Part shown: positions 53,701-62,149 of the stretch, piece by piece
How the letters are laid out: each line of letters begins with the position of its first letter
Position numbering within the stretch: the stretch's first letter is position 1
Assembly (NCBI RefSeq): GCF_005116575.1
Contig: NZ_SWCN01000014.1
Location: forward strand, 62,001-126,000
Source: Desulforhopalus sp. IMCC35007
Lineage (GTDB): Bacteria; Desulfobacterota; Desulfobulbia; Desulfobulbales; Desulfocapsaceae
Length of the DNA: 64,000 bases
Direction: 5' to 3'
Notes under the pieces: generated by a model
Seen by the model: only the letters and a program-made list of their open reading frames with translations
Told to the model about the DNA's origin: nothing
Databases searched by the model: none
Program-made: the position numbers and the translations under genes

Positions 53701-53893
53701 GAAGAGAGAAGGCAAAATTACACAAACTTGCAAATTCATCGGCGAGGGTCTGGCAGACCATTCGTTCCATCCCCTGACTCTGAATAAGAAACAACTCACC
53801 ACTGAAAAGATCGGGCTGTTTGTCGATACGTATAACCTCAGCCAGCTGGTGCAGTAAATTTTCCGTACGGTTTGATACATGGAGGTAAAACAT
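50699..53893 (-). CDS. recC: Exodeoxyribonuclease V gamma subunit RecC
   Basis: RecC (1064 residues) is the scaffold and Chi-recognition subunit. Diagnostic segments are LQVHVSN-like MFYLHVSNRTENLL at the N-terminus, QSQGMERMVCQTLADEF (about 52-68), FALEFASYQSP, VVCLLGLNDGIYPK (about 660), and a C-terminal inactive nuclease-like domain. RecC usually carries the most divergent sequence of the three. The order recC-recB-recD is read as one operon from this gene. No ptrA gene, which often accompanies recBCD in enterobacteria, lies between them. The Shine-Dalgarno is weak. Confidence 0.95.
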   Translation of the reverse strand: MFYLHVSNRTENLLHQLAEVIRIDKQPDLFSGELFLIQSQGMERMVCQTLADEFASLCNFAFSLPLDFLSSIADRLNMGISPDGFQRQTLTFRIEQLLTEIDDEVYKPLQYYLQGEKSNLKRFQLSRRLANVFDQYQLMRSDMLLSWEKGVLTTNHASEPWQMMLWRRLTAQPGGNVHRGMLFQSLIEELQTQTDLSRLLPKRIAVIGLHTMPPLFLQFLGSLAIHMDVHFFLLSPCRHYWGDVQTKKQLFKKKMHLVGEGAEDIEDEDHPLLASLGRQGKDLQIMMLEGADFALEFASYQSPVGDGDYQKACLLHRVQADILEGCLPENSPEFSWDDHSIQIVSCHSRRRELMVLRDQLLHLLHTKPDLELRDIVVMAPDIQEYAPIIPALFSDIQHSVADRSVRRRNSVFAGFLAFLELFSGRFGWSEVLDILRLPAILPQFDLTSTDFETIEYWVREAGIRWGLSASQRQDAGVQPFSENSWRAGLDRMLMGYATASEDFVGGILPFTELEGRGASALGGLCRFIDVVEEARIALSEHRSLAGWSEVLLSYVSQLFGDDNESELIELRSLIADLGRTMEEFPESELDFEVIREWFIQSAQEKRTSSGFMRGQLTFCSMLPMRSIPFRVVCLLGLNDGIYPKPDTHDNFDLMGTSGKFRLGDRSARADDRYQFLEAIIATRDNLYLSYIGQSVLTNEKVPPSVIITELLELLENHYKVKGLIVHHPLHSFSKKYFTGSRASRLKSYDAYACQVADKLSQERPAGQAWWQGSLEPPEKEVSVHALLSFFNNPQKYFVRQCLGVFLSGVEEFPEDRETFYLEGLARYHAEQALIEAELAAPEKRDEAGQEFLRKAQIAGRWPLGTVGKLSYLLKKKEIGEFIETVNAAALGQKCSDHPVDLMVGDYHLHGSLGNVYEQGILIIRYGKLRGRDLVSGWLHHLLLNAISSGSKRTSIVTKDISLSFAGIQGGPELDYLLDLFHAGHCQPSQLYVEPAFVYAEQLRKNTTVPPLDKARGVMQEAIDRGYEPEMELLLKGRSQESWLGPEFEELSQAIMAALLENADD

Positions 53894-53962
53894 TACGTAA
53901 CCATGAAAAGAATAGTATCATACAACCATTTCTTACATTTACAGACGAAGGGAGTACAGGTA

Positions 53963-54265
53963 TTATTTACCGCCACTGACATCGACACCTGCATACTCAT
54001 AGATGCCAAAAAGAAGGCCGGCTATAATGCCGAATGCAAAAAACAGCCGAAGGCGACGGTCCCAGGGAAGCTTTTCGCCATCGGACATATATTGCAGTAG
54101 GGCGATAATAACGTAGGTAATACCAGTAACATATGGGACTGTCTGCAAAAGCTGCCAGCCAGTGGCCTGTAAGGTAGTGGTCAGATCTGCTCCTATACGC
54201 AGATTAAACAAAATGTAGAGTACAGCAGAAGCTGTAAAAGTAATTTTACTTCGAAGACCTGACAT
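53963..54265 (-). CDS. Small three-TM membrane protein, unknown
   Basis: 100 residues with three hydrophobic segments: about 8-25 (FTASAVLYILFNLR), 42-58 (VPYVTGITYVIIALLQY) and 71-90 (RLFFAFGIIAGLLFGIYEYA). No family recognised. AAGTGAG lies 5-6 bases before the ATG at 54265. The start codon abuts, in the opposite direction, an ATG of the neighbouring plus-strand gene (CATATG), so the two are divergent. It ends 69 bases before recC and could share a transcript with it. Confidence 0.6.
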   Translation of the reverse strand: MSGLRSKITFTASAVLYILFNLRIGADLTTTLQATGWQLLQTVPYVTGITYVIIALLQYMSDGEKLPWDRRLRLFFAFGIIAGLLFGIYEYAGVDVSGGK

Positions 54266-54355
54266 ATGAACTCACTTAAAACCCTTATTTTTCCAGCAAC
54301 CGTAATTCATTCGATTCGCCAGTACCCAATTTTTCTTTTATTTGACAAGATACAC

Positions 54356-55366
54356 ATGATCTCCCCGGTTGAAGCAGGCGAGATACCCCCTACAGAAAAC
54401 TCCACAGATAGTTTCATTAATTCCGGTTTATGTCAAGTAGATACTCCCTGCCCTCTTGGAGAAAACCGCAAACGCTTTCTTCATCTTGTAGCAGATATCA
54501 GGAATCGAAAAGATGATTACGCAGCCCAGCTCAGCGCGCTCACCCTCACCGCCATGTCTTCAGCCAAAGACTCAGGAGAGGAATCAGAACGCGCCATCAT
54601 CAACGGGGTCATTACCCCAAAGAACAAAAATGTCGAGGAAACAGAAAAGCGCCGTGAAGCAAAACTCTGGCAGGCCCGTCTTGTTCTTGCCATAGGAGAG
54701 ATCCTCGACGCAGAAGAAGAAGAAATCGCCAGGAATCTCGCTGCACTGGAGGACGATACTGCAGACCTGTTTGAGGCGCTCCATGGAGAGATGGACGACC
54801 CTGAGGAAAACAGCCATGAAAGCAGTCCCTTTAGTGAGCTTACCGAGCTCACAAGTAAATTCAGTGCTGTCCATGGTGGAAATATGGCAAAACGGTTGAC
54901 CAGCTGGACACAGCTGTTCGCCGAGAGCAACCTCACCGACGCCGACATCTTTCTCACCACAAGTCCGGACGTCCATGATATCGTTGCTGAATCATATAAT
55001 AACATCGCAAAACCTGGCAGTACCCCCAGGCATCTTGAAGGTCTGGAGTTGCCAGGACTCATTGGCTGGAACGAAAAAGAAGCCGTGCAGGCCGTCCATC
55101 AGTTTCAGGCGGACAATCAGCAGTTCCTCTCTCAGTTCAACAATGTCCTTGGTACATTAAAAGAATACAGCACGACGGGCGCTCATGAATGGGAAGATGT
55201 TGTCTCTGCATTAAATGAGGCGCTGGAAAACAGTTTCCCCAAAAAACACTGGGGCAGACTTTCCCTCACAATATCAATCTTTGACCGGTGCAGTATCCGA
55301 TCGTTGCTGAGTGGAACAACACCCAATGAGCCGGTTAAAAATGGGATTCTTCTGGTGGTTTCATAA
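54356..55366 (+). CDS. Unknown acidic helical protein
   Basis: About 336 residues from the ATG at 54356 (MISPVEAGEIPPTENSTDS). The frame is open back to 54266, but that ATG touches the start of the divergent membrane gene, so I prefer the internal one; neither has a strong Shine-Dalgarno. It is rich in Glu/Asp/Ala, has no transmembrane segment or signal, and shows helical stretches such as RREAKLWQARLVLAIGEILDAEEEE. I recognise no catalytic motif. Codon use is like its neighbours. It stands alone before a convergent UspA gene. Confidence 0.6.
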   Translation: MISPVEAGEIPPTENSTDSFINSGLCQVDTPCPLGENRKRFLHLVADIRNRKDDYAAQLSALTLTAMSSAKDSGEESERAIINGVITPKNKNVEETEKRREAKLWQARLVLAIGEILDAEEEEIARNLAALEDDTADLFEALHGEMDDPEENSHESSPFSELTELTSKFSAVHGGNMAKRLTSWTQLFAESNLTDADIFLTTSPDVHDIVAESYNNIAKPGSTPRHLEGLELPGLIGWNEKEAVQAVHQFQADNQQFLSQFNNVLGTLKEYSTTGAHEWEDVVSALNEALENSFPKKHWGRLSLTISIFDRCSIRSLLSGTTPNEPVKNGILLVVS

Positions 55367-55418
55367 GAAACGCACCAACAACAATCTGTTAAAAGAAGAG
55401 TCCTTCTCTAAAGGAAAT

Positions 55419-55446
55419 GCCACCCCGTTTAAAAAGACGGGGTGGC
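55419..55446. terminator. Hairpin between convergent genes
   Basis: GCCACCCCGT (55419-55428) / ACGGGGTGGC (55437-55446), a perfect 10-bp stem with an 8-nt loop, 6 bases after the UspA stop. No long T-run on either strand. Confidence 0.55.
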
Positions 55447-55452
55447 CACAAA

Positions 55453-55932
55453 CTACTCACAACATGTGTAAGGATTAATGGTAGTGACAGGGCAGCTCGC
55501 GGCCCGGACGACCTTATCGGCAACACTGCCGAACATTATTTTTTCCAGCCCTTTATAACCATGGGTTCCCATAACAATGAGATCTGCCTCAACGTCGTTG
55601 GCGTACTCAACTATTTTTTCCCCCACATCCCCCATCAACACCTTGTATTTAAGTTCTTTGACGCCAGCAGATTCACAAAATTCTTTCATCTCAGCGCTAA
55701 AAGAGGCCATCTTGGTTTCTGCACTTTCTGCCAACTCACCTTCCAGACTCGGTAAAGTCATTTGCGGTACAAAAAAGCCTGAGTAGTCCTCAAAATTCTG
55801 CACCACAAAAATAAGATGCATGGAAGCCCCAAATTTTCCGGCCAGATAGGCTGCGGATTCAGCAATCAACTTTGAATTGTCAGAAAAATCAACCGGAGTT
55901 ACAACGTTATGAATCTCATGAATTATACTCAT
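55453..55932 (-). CDS. Universal stress protein (UspA family)
   Basis: About 159 residues from the ATG at 55932 (MSIIHEIHNVVTPVDFSDNS). Motifs: PVDFSDNSKLIAESAAYLAGKF at the N-terminus, and the ATP-binding loop GTHGYKGLEKIMFGSVADKVVRAASCPV (about 125-152), matching G-2x-G-9x-GS/T. It is therefore likely an ATP-binding member. Conditions and partner unknown. GGGAG lies just before the start. Convergent with the acidic unknown gene. Confidence 0.92.
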   Translation of the reverse strand: MSIIHEIHNVVTPVDFSDNSKLIAESAAYLAGKFGASMHLIFVVQNFEDYSGFFVPQMTLPSLEGELAESAETKMASFSAEMKEFCESAGVKELKYKVLMGDVGEKIVEYANDVEADLIVMGTHGYKGLEKIMFGSVADKVVRAASCPVTTINPYTCCE

Positions 55933-56089
55933 AGCTCCCCCTTCACTGGTTAAATGAAACAACCCTTATCTACACCTTAATATTCTCATACACTAATGTT
56001 GAAGTCAATATAATGCTAGGAATTGACACGTAATTCTGTGAAAAATTATTCCACCAGAAATGTTTTTTTCGCCTTGCACAATTCGGCGT

Positions 56090-56117
56090 TTGACAAATAA
56101 ATATTTTAGGATATTCT
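56090..56117 (+). promoter_or_regulatory. Sigma-70 promoter of the MOSC gene
   Basis: TTGACA (56090-56095), a 16-bp spacer and TATTCT (56112-56117). The expected start point is about 45 bases before the TTG start codon. Confidence 0.6.
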
Positions 56118-56171
56118 CCAGTGATACATTGTGGTATATGATGATATTTTTTGAGCACAGAGGAGTGGGAT

Positions 56172-56951
56172 TTGAAGACAATTACAGCAATTTCAATCAG
56201 CGATCGCAAAGGAATGCGAAAAAAAAACATTGAGGCGACTACGCTTATTGCAGGGTTTGGCCTACAACATGATGCCCACGGCGGTGACTGGCATCGTCAG
56301 GTAAGTTTTCTGGCTGAAGAAAGCATAGAATCCATGCGTCAGAAGGGTTTGAGCGTCGTTGCTGGAAATTTTGCAGAAAACATCACAACAACAGGACTTC
56401 ATCTCACAGGGCTTGAGGTGGGTACCCATGTCACTATTGGAGAGACTGAACTTATCATCTCCCAGCTTGGAAAAATCTGCCACAAACCCTGCGCCATTTA
56501 TCATCAGGCCGGAGACTGTGTCATGCCAAGGGAAGGTATCTTCGCGGTGGTTATTCAAGGAGGAGAAATCAAGGTAGGAGATGCTATCAAAGTCAGTGAC
56601 AGACACTCAGCTTCAGCTGCTATTGTTGGCAATGATTCCATCGAAAAAGAAGCGGTGAAAAATGTTGTTAGAAAAACATTTCAACCCGCCTTCGTCCGCT
56701 TTGATACGGTAAACAATAAAAAAGGTGGTACTCTTGGTGCAATAATTGATGATCTCACCTTAACCCAAAAAACAAAAGACATCGTGATTGTTGATCCTAC
56801 AGGAGAGCTTGGGCTGAGCCTTTCCGGTCTTCCTCTGCAAGAGAACGGTCCGAACAGATACACCTGCAGACAAAGCACCGTCTATTATTGCCGGTCTTGT
56901 AACCCTTCTCTTGACGCACCTACTGATTCATTTTTCATCAAAAGTCTTTAA
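56172..56951 (+). CDS. MOSC-domain protein with unrecognised C-terminal extension (TTG start)
   Basis: About 260 residues. Residues 1-145 form a MOSC domain: ISISDRKGMRKKNI, GLQHDAHGGDWHRQVSFLAEESI, GNFAENITTTGLHL and QLGKICHKPCAIYHQAGDCVMPREGIFAVV, whose cysteine (CHKPC) is the predicted sulfur-carrying residue. MOSC proteins move sulfur to molybdenum cofactors or act on N-hydroxylated compounds. The C-terminal ~110 residues (KEAVKNVVRKTFQPAFVRF onward, ending in a CRQSTVYYCRSC) are not MoaB/MogA, which is the usual fusion partner, and I do not recognise them. GAGGAG lies 6-7 bases before a TTG at 56172, which I take as the start. Confidence 0.8.
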   Translation: MKTITAISISDRKGMRKKNIEATTLIAGFGLQHDAHGGDWHRQVSFLAEESIESMRQKGLSVVAGNFAENITTTGLHLTGLEVGTHVTIGETELIISQLGKICHKPCAIYHQAGDCVMPREGIFAVVIQGGEIKVGDAIKVSDRHSASAAIVGNDSIEKEAVKNVVRKTFQPAFVRFDTVNNKKGGTLGAIIDDLTLTQKTKDIVIVDPTGELGLSLSGLPLQENGPNRYTCRQSTVYYCRSCNPSLDAPTDSFFIKSL

Positions 56952-56964
56952 ATGATGAAAGAGT

Positions 56965-57354
56965 CTACCAGTCACTTTTTTTAGAAAATTTTTCTTTAGC
57001 CAGAACGATTTTTTCCAGTAGTTCGTCAAAAGACACAGGTTTCATGCAATAGTCAAAGGCACCCTTTTTCATGCCGCTGATACCAACATTGAGCGAGGCA
57101 TGACCGGTAAGAACGATAACCTCCAGTTCCGGCTGGACCTTTTTCATTTCAGCCATGCACTCAAGACCATCAAGGCCCGGCATGCAGACATCCATAATCA
57201 CCACATCAAATTTCCCCTGTCCCAACCGATCCAGGGCCTCCATGCAGCCACCTGCCGTTTCGAAGTCGATGTTTCGTCGCTTGAAAAATTTAGCCATAAG
57301 TTCGAGAAAATCTGCCTCGTCGTCCACCATCATTATTTTTCTTTTTTCATTCAT
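56965..57354 (-). CDS. Single-domain response regulator
   Basis: 129 residues, receiver domain only. Acidic pocket MMVDDEADF (8-16), phospho-acceptor Asp in VVIMDVCMPGLDG (about 53), Thr in VLTGHAS and the lysine in CMKPVSF. There is no output domain, so it acts by protein contact. It overlaps the end of the PEP-synthase-like gene by 8 bases, so the two are translationally coupled. It is a close relative of the receiver at 62138-62566 in the same operon. Confidence 0.92.
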   Translation of the reverse strand: MNEKRKIMMVDDEADFLELMAKFFKRRNIDFETAGGCMEALDRLGQGKFDVVIMDVCMPGLDGLECMAEMKKVQPELEVIVLTGHASLNVGISGMKKGAFDYCMKPVSFDELLEKIVLAKEKFSKKSDW

Positions 57355-59953
57355 GAACAGATTCCCCGATGGTTGATTCTTTTAGAGAAAGCATCTCTTC
57401 AATATCTTTTAAAAATTTTTCTCTGTATTGTTCAACCGCATGTGGTTGAGTCATGACCATGTCCAATTGTCGTGAATGGGTTATGAGATAACCCAGAATT
57501 TCTAAACGCTGTTCAAGGTACTCTACTGGCTGTTTTTTGACCCGGGCGAGAAGTGCATCTGAACGTAATTCAACACGAAAGTCATAACGTTTTAGGATGT
57601 CGGCAAGAAGTCTGGCCCGCACAGCTTTGCGCCTCATATCGGCAGCACCACCTTTAAACCTGAACGTCACATAACTCTCGGTCAAAAGATCACTGAGGTA
57701 GGCCTCAATCATTGCGTAATGATAGCCAAGTCGAACACTGAGATTACAAAAGTTTTTAGAAATCAGAAAATAATTTTTAGTCGCCATGTTTGAGGCGACC
57801 GAAGGATCTAGGTCAGGCCGCATGGTTGATTGAAAAATAATCTCACCGAAACCTCTGGCACTGATCGGCGGTGGTCCTTCCCAGGGAAACGCGGAGATAC
57901 CTCTCCAGATCGCCTGCATGGGAAGAGAGACAATATCTTCGATACGAACCATTTTACTACCACTGTCCAGCCCCTGCCGAAAGCCATCAGCCAGATCGAT
58001 AACCCACCACTCCAGAGGGACTTCACCGACCAGTCTTTTGGCTGTTCCCTTATCGAAACGATGTTCCTTGCCATAATTGAACATCTCTGAAACAGATTTT
58101 TCATGACAGAACCGGGTAATGTCATGCAGAGTTTCACACCAGTTTGACCTGAAATGGGACGATGTCGGATCGTTGAGATTAAGGGGCGTTATATACTGCA
58201 AGGCCTCGGTGACAATCCTCTGCACCGGACTTCCCGCCATAATATCCCTTTTGGCAACATTTTGACGAAGCAGCTCTTCCCTTCGCCCCTGATAAATCGC
58301 TCGACCTGAACTGTTTACCGTTATTGTTTGACCGCTGGTAAGCACAGACATCGCGCCTGGCAGGCTAAACAACGCTGGGATTCCGAACTCTCTGGCTACA
58401 GTTGCCAGATGCCCGGCTTCTGTACCATTTTCAGCAATCACCGCCGTGGCTCTGCCCAAAAGTGGTGCCCATTCCGGTAGTGGATGCCGAAGCACCAAAA
58501 CCGCACCTCTTGGAAACTCGCGCATATCTTTGTCTGAATCAACCAGAAAAACCTCTCCGGAGGCGATTCCACCACTGGCGGATATCCCGCCGAAAAGCAA
58601 GGGCTTTTCCACGGATTCACCCGGTACAGCCACTTTTTGCATACTCCGGGACTTTTCTTTTGTACCGGCAGGTGTTGCTGCAATTGGTCTACTCTGGAGA
58701 ATATAGAGAACCCCCTGGTGATCATAGGACCATTCAACATCCTGAGGTTGACCAAAATGGATTTCAAGCTGAAGTGCTGTCTCGGCAAGCTTTCTGATCT
58801 GGCTATACGTCAATGATGCGCTCCCCGACAACTGCTCCTTGCCACTGTCTTGACTTTGGCGGATTTCACTGAACACAACCGGAAAGGGTTTTTCACGGCC
58901 AACCAGGAATAGATCAGTGACAGTCGTCCCGTCGACCACTCCCCTGGCGATGCCTGCTGTCGCATTGATACGCATCACCTCACTCTCTTGCTCACCAGGG
59001 TCCCTGGAATAGATGACGCCACTGACCAGTGCATCAACCATGACCAGGCAGCCAACACACATTTCTATATCTTCATGGCGATACCCTCTCATTCGACGAT
59101 AGGCAATCGCCCTTGGTCCATACTTACTGGCAATAACCTTCTTGTACAGATCACCAATCTCATGTTTTTCAACGTTAAGAAACGTGCTGTACAGGCCGGC
59201 AAAAGAAACCCCTGCAGTGTCTTCTCCCAAGGCGCTTGAGCGCATGGCCACCCTGGAGGCAGAATGACTCTCTGTTTCAAGACGATTGAAATGAGCGTGA
59301 AGCAATTCTTCAAGATCAGGAGGCAGAGGGGCATCCATGACGATCTTTTGCATTTCTTCACAGGTCTTGTAGAGATCATCGAGATCCTCCGAGTCAAAGA
59401 CCTGCAGGAGCCGGTTGATTTCGGCAATATGCTCTGTCGTCAAAAAATGTCTGGTCGCTGAGGCGGTGATTACAAAACCTAGAGGCACGACAATACCTTG
59501 AAGGGCATTAATCTCTCCAAGGTTGGCCATTTTCTCCCCAGCCTGATCTCTGTCAGACCTTCTGACCTTATCCAAAGTCAGGATTAAAGGTCCCTGAACA
59601 AAATCGTGTTTCCTGGCAACGATCTTATCCAATTCATTGCTGATTTTTTCAAATGTTGTTTCGAGATCGGCATACTTTCCATCGGACATTGCAAGGATGT
59701 CGCTGATCATTTTATAGACGTTGATGAGAATGGTGGAAATCTTCGACCGGACAAAAGCCATCCGGTAACTCCCACCACCATAGTAGACCTTTTCCAGTTC
59801 TGCCATGGCTTGCAAAGCATTGTTGTTGGCCGTCAGTAGATTTCTGAAATGAGCATATCGTCTGGTAAAATCTGTACGAAGCTCTTCAGAACTCATACTC
59901 GGCCTGGACTGGCCGAACAAACGCTGTTTTAAAAGGGTGAAGATCCTCTGCAT
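57347..59953 (-). CDS. PEP-synthase/PPDK-like protein without the PEP-binding TIM barrel
   Basis: 868 residues. Residues 1-125 are helical. A PPDK_N nucleotide-binding domain follows: GEKMANLGEINALQGIVVP (about 139-157), RSSALGEDTAGVSFAGLYST (about 238-257) and DVEWSYDHQGVLYILQSRP (about 405-423). The phosphohistidine swivel domain is at about 455-560, with GTEAGHLATVAREFGIPA carrying His515. The C-terminal ~300 residues are helical and do not match the PEP/pyruvate TIM barrel of true PPS or PPDK. So it can be expected to bind ATP and phosphorylate its own His, but not to make PEP in the usual way. It overlaps the downstream response regulator, and the TauE-like operon lies 86 bases upstream. 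Confidence 0.82.
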   Translation of the reverse strand: MQRIFTLLKQRLFGQSRPSMSSEELRTDFTRRYAHFRNLLTANNNALQAMAELEKVYYGGGSYRMAFVRSKISTILINVYKMISDILAMSDGKYADLETTFEKISNELDKIVARKHDFVQGPLILTLDKVRRSDRDQAGEKMANLGEINALQGIVVPLGFVITASATRHFLTTEHIAEINRLLQVFDSEDLDDLYKTCEEMQKIVMDAPLPPDLEELLHAHFNRLETESHSASRVAMRSSALGEDTAGVSFAGLYSTFLNVEKHEIGDLYKKVIASKYGPRAIAYRRMRGYRHEDIEMCVGCLVMVDALVSGVIYSRDPGEQESEVMRINATAGIARGVVDGTTVTDLFLVGREKPFPVVFSEIRQSQDSGKEQLSGSASLTYSQIRKLAETALQLEIHFGQPQDVEWSYDHQGVLYILQSRPIAATPAGTKEKSRSMQKVAVPGESVEKPLLFGGISASGGIASGEVFLVDSDKDMREFPRGAVLVLRHPLPEWAPLLGRATAVIAENGTEAGHLATVAREFGIPALFSLPGAMSVLTSGQTITVNSSGRAIYQGRREELLRQNVAKRDIMAGSPVQRIVTEALQYITPLNLNDPTSSHFRSNWCETLHDITRFCHEKSVSEMFNYGKEHRFDKGTAKRLVGEVPLEWWVIDLADGFRQGLDSGSKMVRIEDIVSLPMQAIWRGISAFPWEGPPPISARGFGEIIFQSTMRPDLDPSVASNMATKNYFLISKNFCNLSVRLGYHYAMIEAYLSDLLTESYVTFRFKGGAADMRRKAVRARLLADILKRYDFRVELRSDALLARVKKQPVEYLEQRLEILGYLITHSRQLDMVMTQPHAVEQYREKFLKDIEEMLSLKESTIGESVHE

Positions 59954-60039
59954 AGTTTACAATCCTTGTCTACCCATAAAAGCGTATGACGGGATTACTC
60001 CCGCCACACGCCGCTAAGGTTGGCCGATTTTCGCCACGA

Positions 60040-60729
60040 TCAATGGCCGATCTTCAAACCTAATCCTTCAAAAAGGTACATGATTCCAAAGCCATACCAA
60101 AGTGTATAGCAAACATAAAAGCCCAATGCCGCGAAAATCAACAAAAAGCTGTCCTTGTAACTGCCAGCCTGGACACCGTAGTAGTTATATGCAGGTTCCA
60201 ACGCTTTTGACTGGATTGAAGTAATGGTCTTTGCCTGTTTAAAACTCTCCTGTTTCGTCAAATCCTTGCCCATTGATTTAAATGCCGTCCACCAGTTGAA
60301 CAGCACCTGTTTTTCGCCGTAACCGTACTTGTCAGCAAGTACTGAGCCATTGTTGTGAAACATTTGATCAGCATCTTCAAGACTGGCTTTCATGATTCCT
60401 GCCATATCACCTTTAACCGCCAATTCATTGCCGGAAACAGTTACCTCTGCACCGCTTGCCTGAAATAGCTTTGCCGTATCCGTAGCCTGCTGGTCATTTT
60501 CCATTTTAATGTTAACATCTATCATCTTACCTGCATATTGTTCAGTGGCTTTGATCGACTCAGGGATAAAGTACGACGAACCCTTGGAAATCATATTGAA
60601 CATATTATCCATGTAATCGAGCCCATTTACCTTACCGGGAAAAATGGGGCTGAATATTGCCAACAGTAAGGCAAAAAAGGCCAATAACATTATAATACCT
60701 CTCATTTTCAACTTTTTCTGCATGCTCAT
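60040..60729 (-). CDS. Two-TM protein paired with the TauE/SafE permease
   Basis: 229 residues. One N-terminal hydrophobic segment (about 10-30, GIIMLLAFFALLLAIFSPIFPG) and one near the C-terminus (about 192-213, LLIFAALGFYVCYTLWYGFG) bracket a ~160-residue extracytoplasmic loop with SYFIPESIKATEQYAGK, TAKLFQASGAEVTVSGNELAVKGDMAGI and YGYGEKQVLFNWWTAFKSMGKDL. No family name recalled. It starts one base after the TauE-like stop and is surely co-transcribed. It probably forms part of the transport complex. Confidence 0.75.
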   Translation of the reverse strand: MSMQKKLKMRGIIMLLAFFALLLAIFSPIFPGKVNGLDYMDNMFNMISKGSSYFIPESIKATEQYAGKMIDVNIKMENDQQATDTAKLFQASGAEVTVSGNELAVKGDMAGIMKASLEDADQMFHNNGSVLADKYGYGEKQVLFNWWTAFKSMGKDLTKQESFKQAKTITSIQSKALEPAYNYYGVQAGSYKDSFLLIFAALGFYVCYTLWYGFGIMYLFEGLGLKIGH

Positions 60730-60730
60730 A

Positions 60731-62068
60731 TCAGTTGCCCTCCGATCTTACTTCTTTCAGGTTGGAATCATTGAAATCCGATTTTTCATAGTTTGGGGCA
60801 GGATGTTCGGATCGTAATTCATTGAGATGTGTAAAAAATACATAGAATACCCAAACCGCGAATGCACCAATGGTCAGGAAAAACAGCACATTGCCTACGG
60901 TATTAATCATTGCGCCCATACTTTTGGTGATCTGAATGTAACCAAGGCCTTGTAATTTTGCAGGCATTGCGAAAAAACGGTTAATAAAACCGGCAGTAAC
61001 CGCCAGGGCAAAAAAACCACGGATCATAATACCTGGGACCACTTTAGTTATGAGAGATCCCACCTGAACACCGATCAAAGAACCAAGCAACATGCCCATT
61101 GCCAGGGTATAGAAAACAAAACCATAGAAGGCATACTGACTCAGTGAACTATAGCCAGCGGTAAAAACTATCTGGAAAATATCGGTACCGACAGTGGTCA
61201 TGGAGGAGACACCAAGACCATAGACAAAGATTGGGAAGGTGAGAAAACCACCACCAACACCCATGATGGAGGCTGCAAGGCCAACGAGCAGACCACTGAT
61301 CACGAGAAATATCGCCGAAATTTTACGGCCACCAGGAGTAACACCCTCATCAAAGGTCAGCATTGGTGGAATGTGAATGGATTGCAGACGCTTACCCATT
61401 GGTGGAACCGCTTCCGCACGCCCGGAACTCTTCTCTGTCCCGGCCTCACCTTTTCTCGCTTTAAAATAATCCATCAAGGCATAAAAGGAGAGAAAACCAA
61501 GGATGAAAACATAGACCGTAGTAATGAACAGATCACTCAGTACAGGGTTCAAATCATAGAGATACCTGTTCAGCATACCACCTAGGGTCGCGCCGGCAAT
61601 AGAACCAACCAAAAAGGTTCCTGCAAGGGAAACAGAGATGTTGCCGAGTTTTCTATGGAGGACACTGCCCATGATCGCCTTGGCAAAAATGTGAAAAAGA
61701 TCGGTTCCCACCGCCAGGATACCTTTGACGCCGGCACTCATCAATGCCGGAGCAATAATAAATCCACCACCCGCACCGATACAGCCGGTAATCAACCCTG
61801 CACAAACCCCTACAAAAATTGAGGCGAAGAAAATAAGGTTAGTGTAATGCGAAGGCATATACGCAGTCTTGCCGCCAAGAAAATTCGGCAAGGTTCCGTC
61901 TCCTGAAGCGAGGGCAATTCCGCCAAGAATGATTGGTAGGAGCAGCAGAAAGAGCACAGTCATTCGTTTTCGGCTGCGTAAAATATTGGTTGACGCTTCC
62001 AGATCCCAGCGCGCATAAGCCTCGGACCCTCTGACCATCATCTGGTAAAAATCTCTACCGTAGCTCAT
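60731..62068 (-). CDS. TauE/SafE-family sulfite/organosulfonate exporter
   Basis: 445 residues with about eight to nine hydrophobic segments (for example LLLLPIILGGIALASG, LIFFASIFVGVCAGLITGC, AISFLVISGLLVGLAASIMG). The two halves show the family's Gly-rich repeats: GCIGAGGGFIIAPALM and IMGVGGGFLTFPIF. An acidic/basic N-terminus and a ~50-residue cytoplasmic loop (DYFKARKGEAGTEKSSGRAEA) separate them. Members move sulfite, sulfonates or sulfoacetate. In a sulfur-metabolising anaerobe sulfite export is plausible, but substrate is not proven. AAGGA lies 4 bases before the ATG at 62068. Confidence 0.88.
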   Translation of the reverse strand: MSYGRDFYQMMVRGSEAYARWDLEASTNILRSRKRMTVLFLLLLPIILGGIALASGDGTLPNFLGGKTAYMPSHYTNLIFFASIFVGVCAGLITGCIGAGGGFIIAPALMSAGVKGILAVGTDLFHIFAKAIMGSVLHRKLGNISVSLAGTFLVGSIAGATLGGMLNRYLYDLNPVLSDLFITTVYVFILGFLSFYALMDYFKARKGEAGTEKSSGRAEAVPPMGKRLQSIHIPPMLTFDEGVTPGGRKISAIFLVISGLLVGLAASIMGVGGGFLTFPIFVYGLGVSSMTTVGTDIFQIVFTAGYSSLSQYAFYGFVFYTLAMGMLLGSLIGVQVGSLITKVVPGIMIRGFFALAVTAGFINRFFAMPAKLQGLGYIQITKSMGAMINTVGNVLFFLTIGAFAVWVFYVFFTHLNELRSEHPAPNYEKSDFNDSNLKEVRSEGN

Positions 62069-62119
62069 AGAATTTTCCTTTTTCCAAAATTTATCTTTGC
62101 AAACTGTTAATATTCCGTC

Positions 62120-62149
62120 ATGCCCCTTTGCATCGCATCAAAGAGGCAT
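62120..62149 (-). repeat. Hairpin over the stop of the receiver gene
   Basis: ATGCCCCTTTG (62120-62130) / CAAAGAGGCAT (62139-62149), an 11-bp stem with one mismatch and an 8-nt loop. It straddles the stop codon of the receiver at 62138. Possibly a stability element or weak attenuator before the TauE-like gene. Confidence 0.4.
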
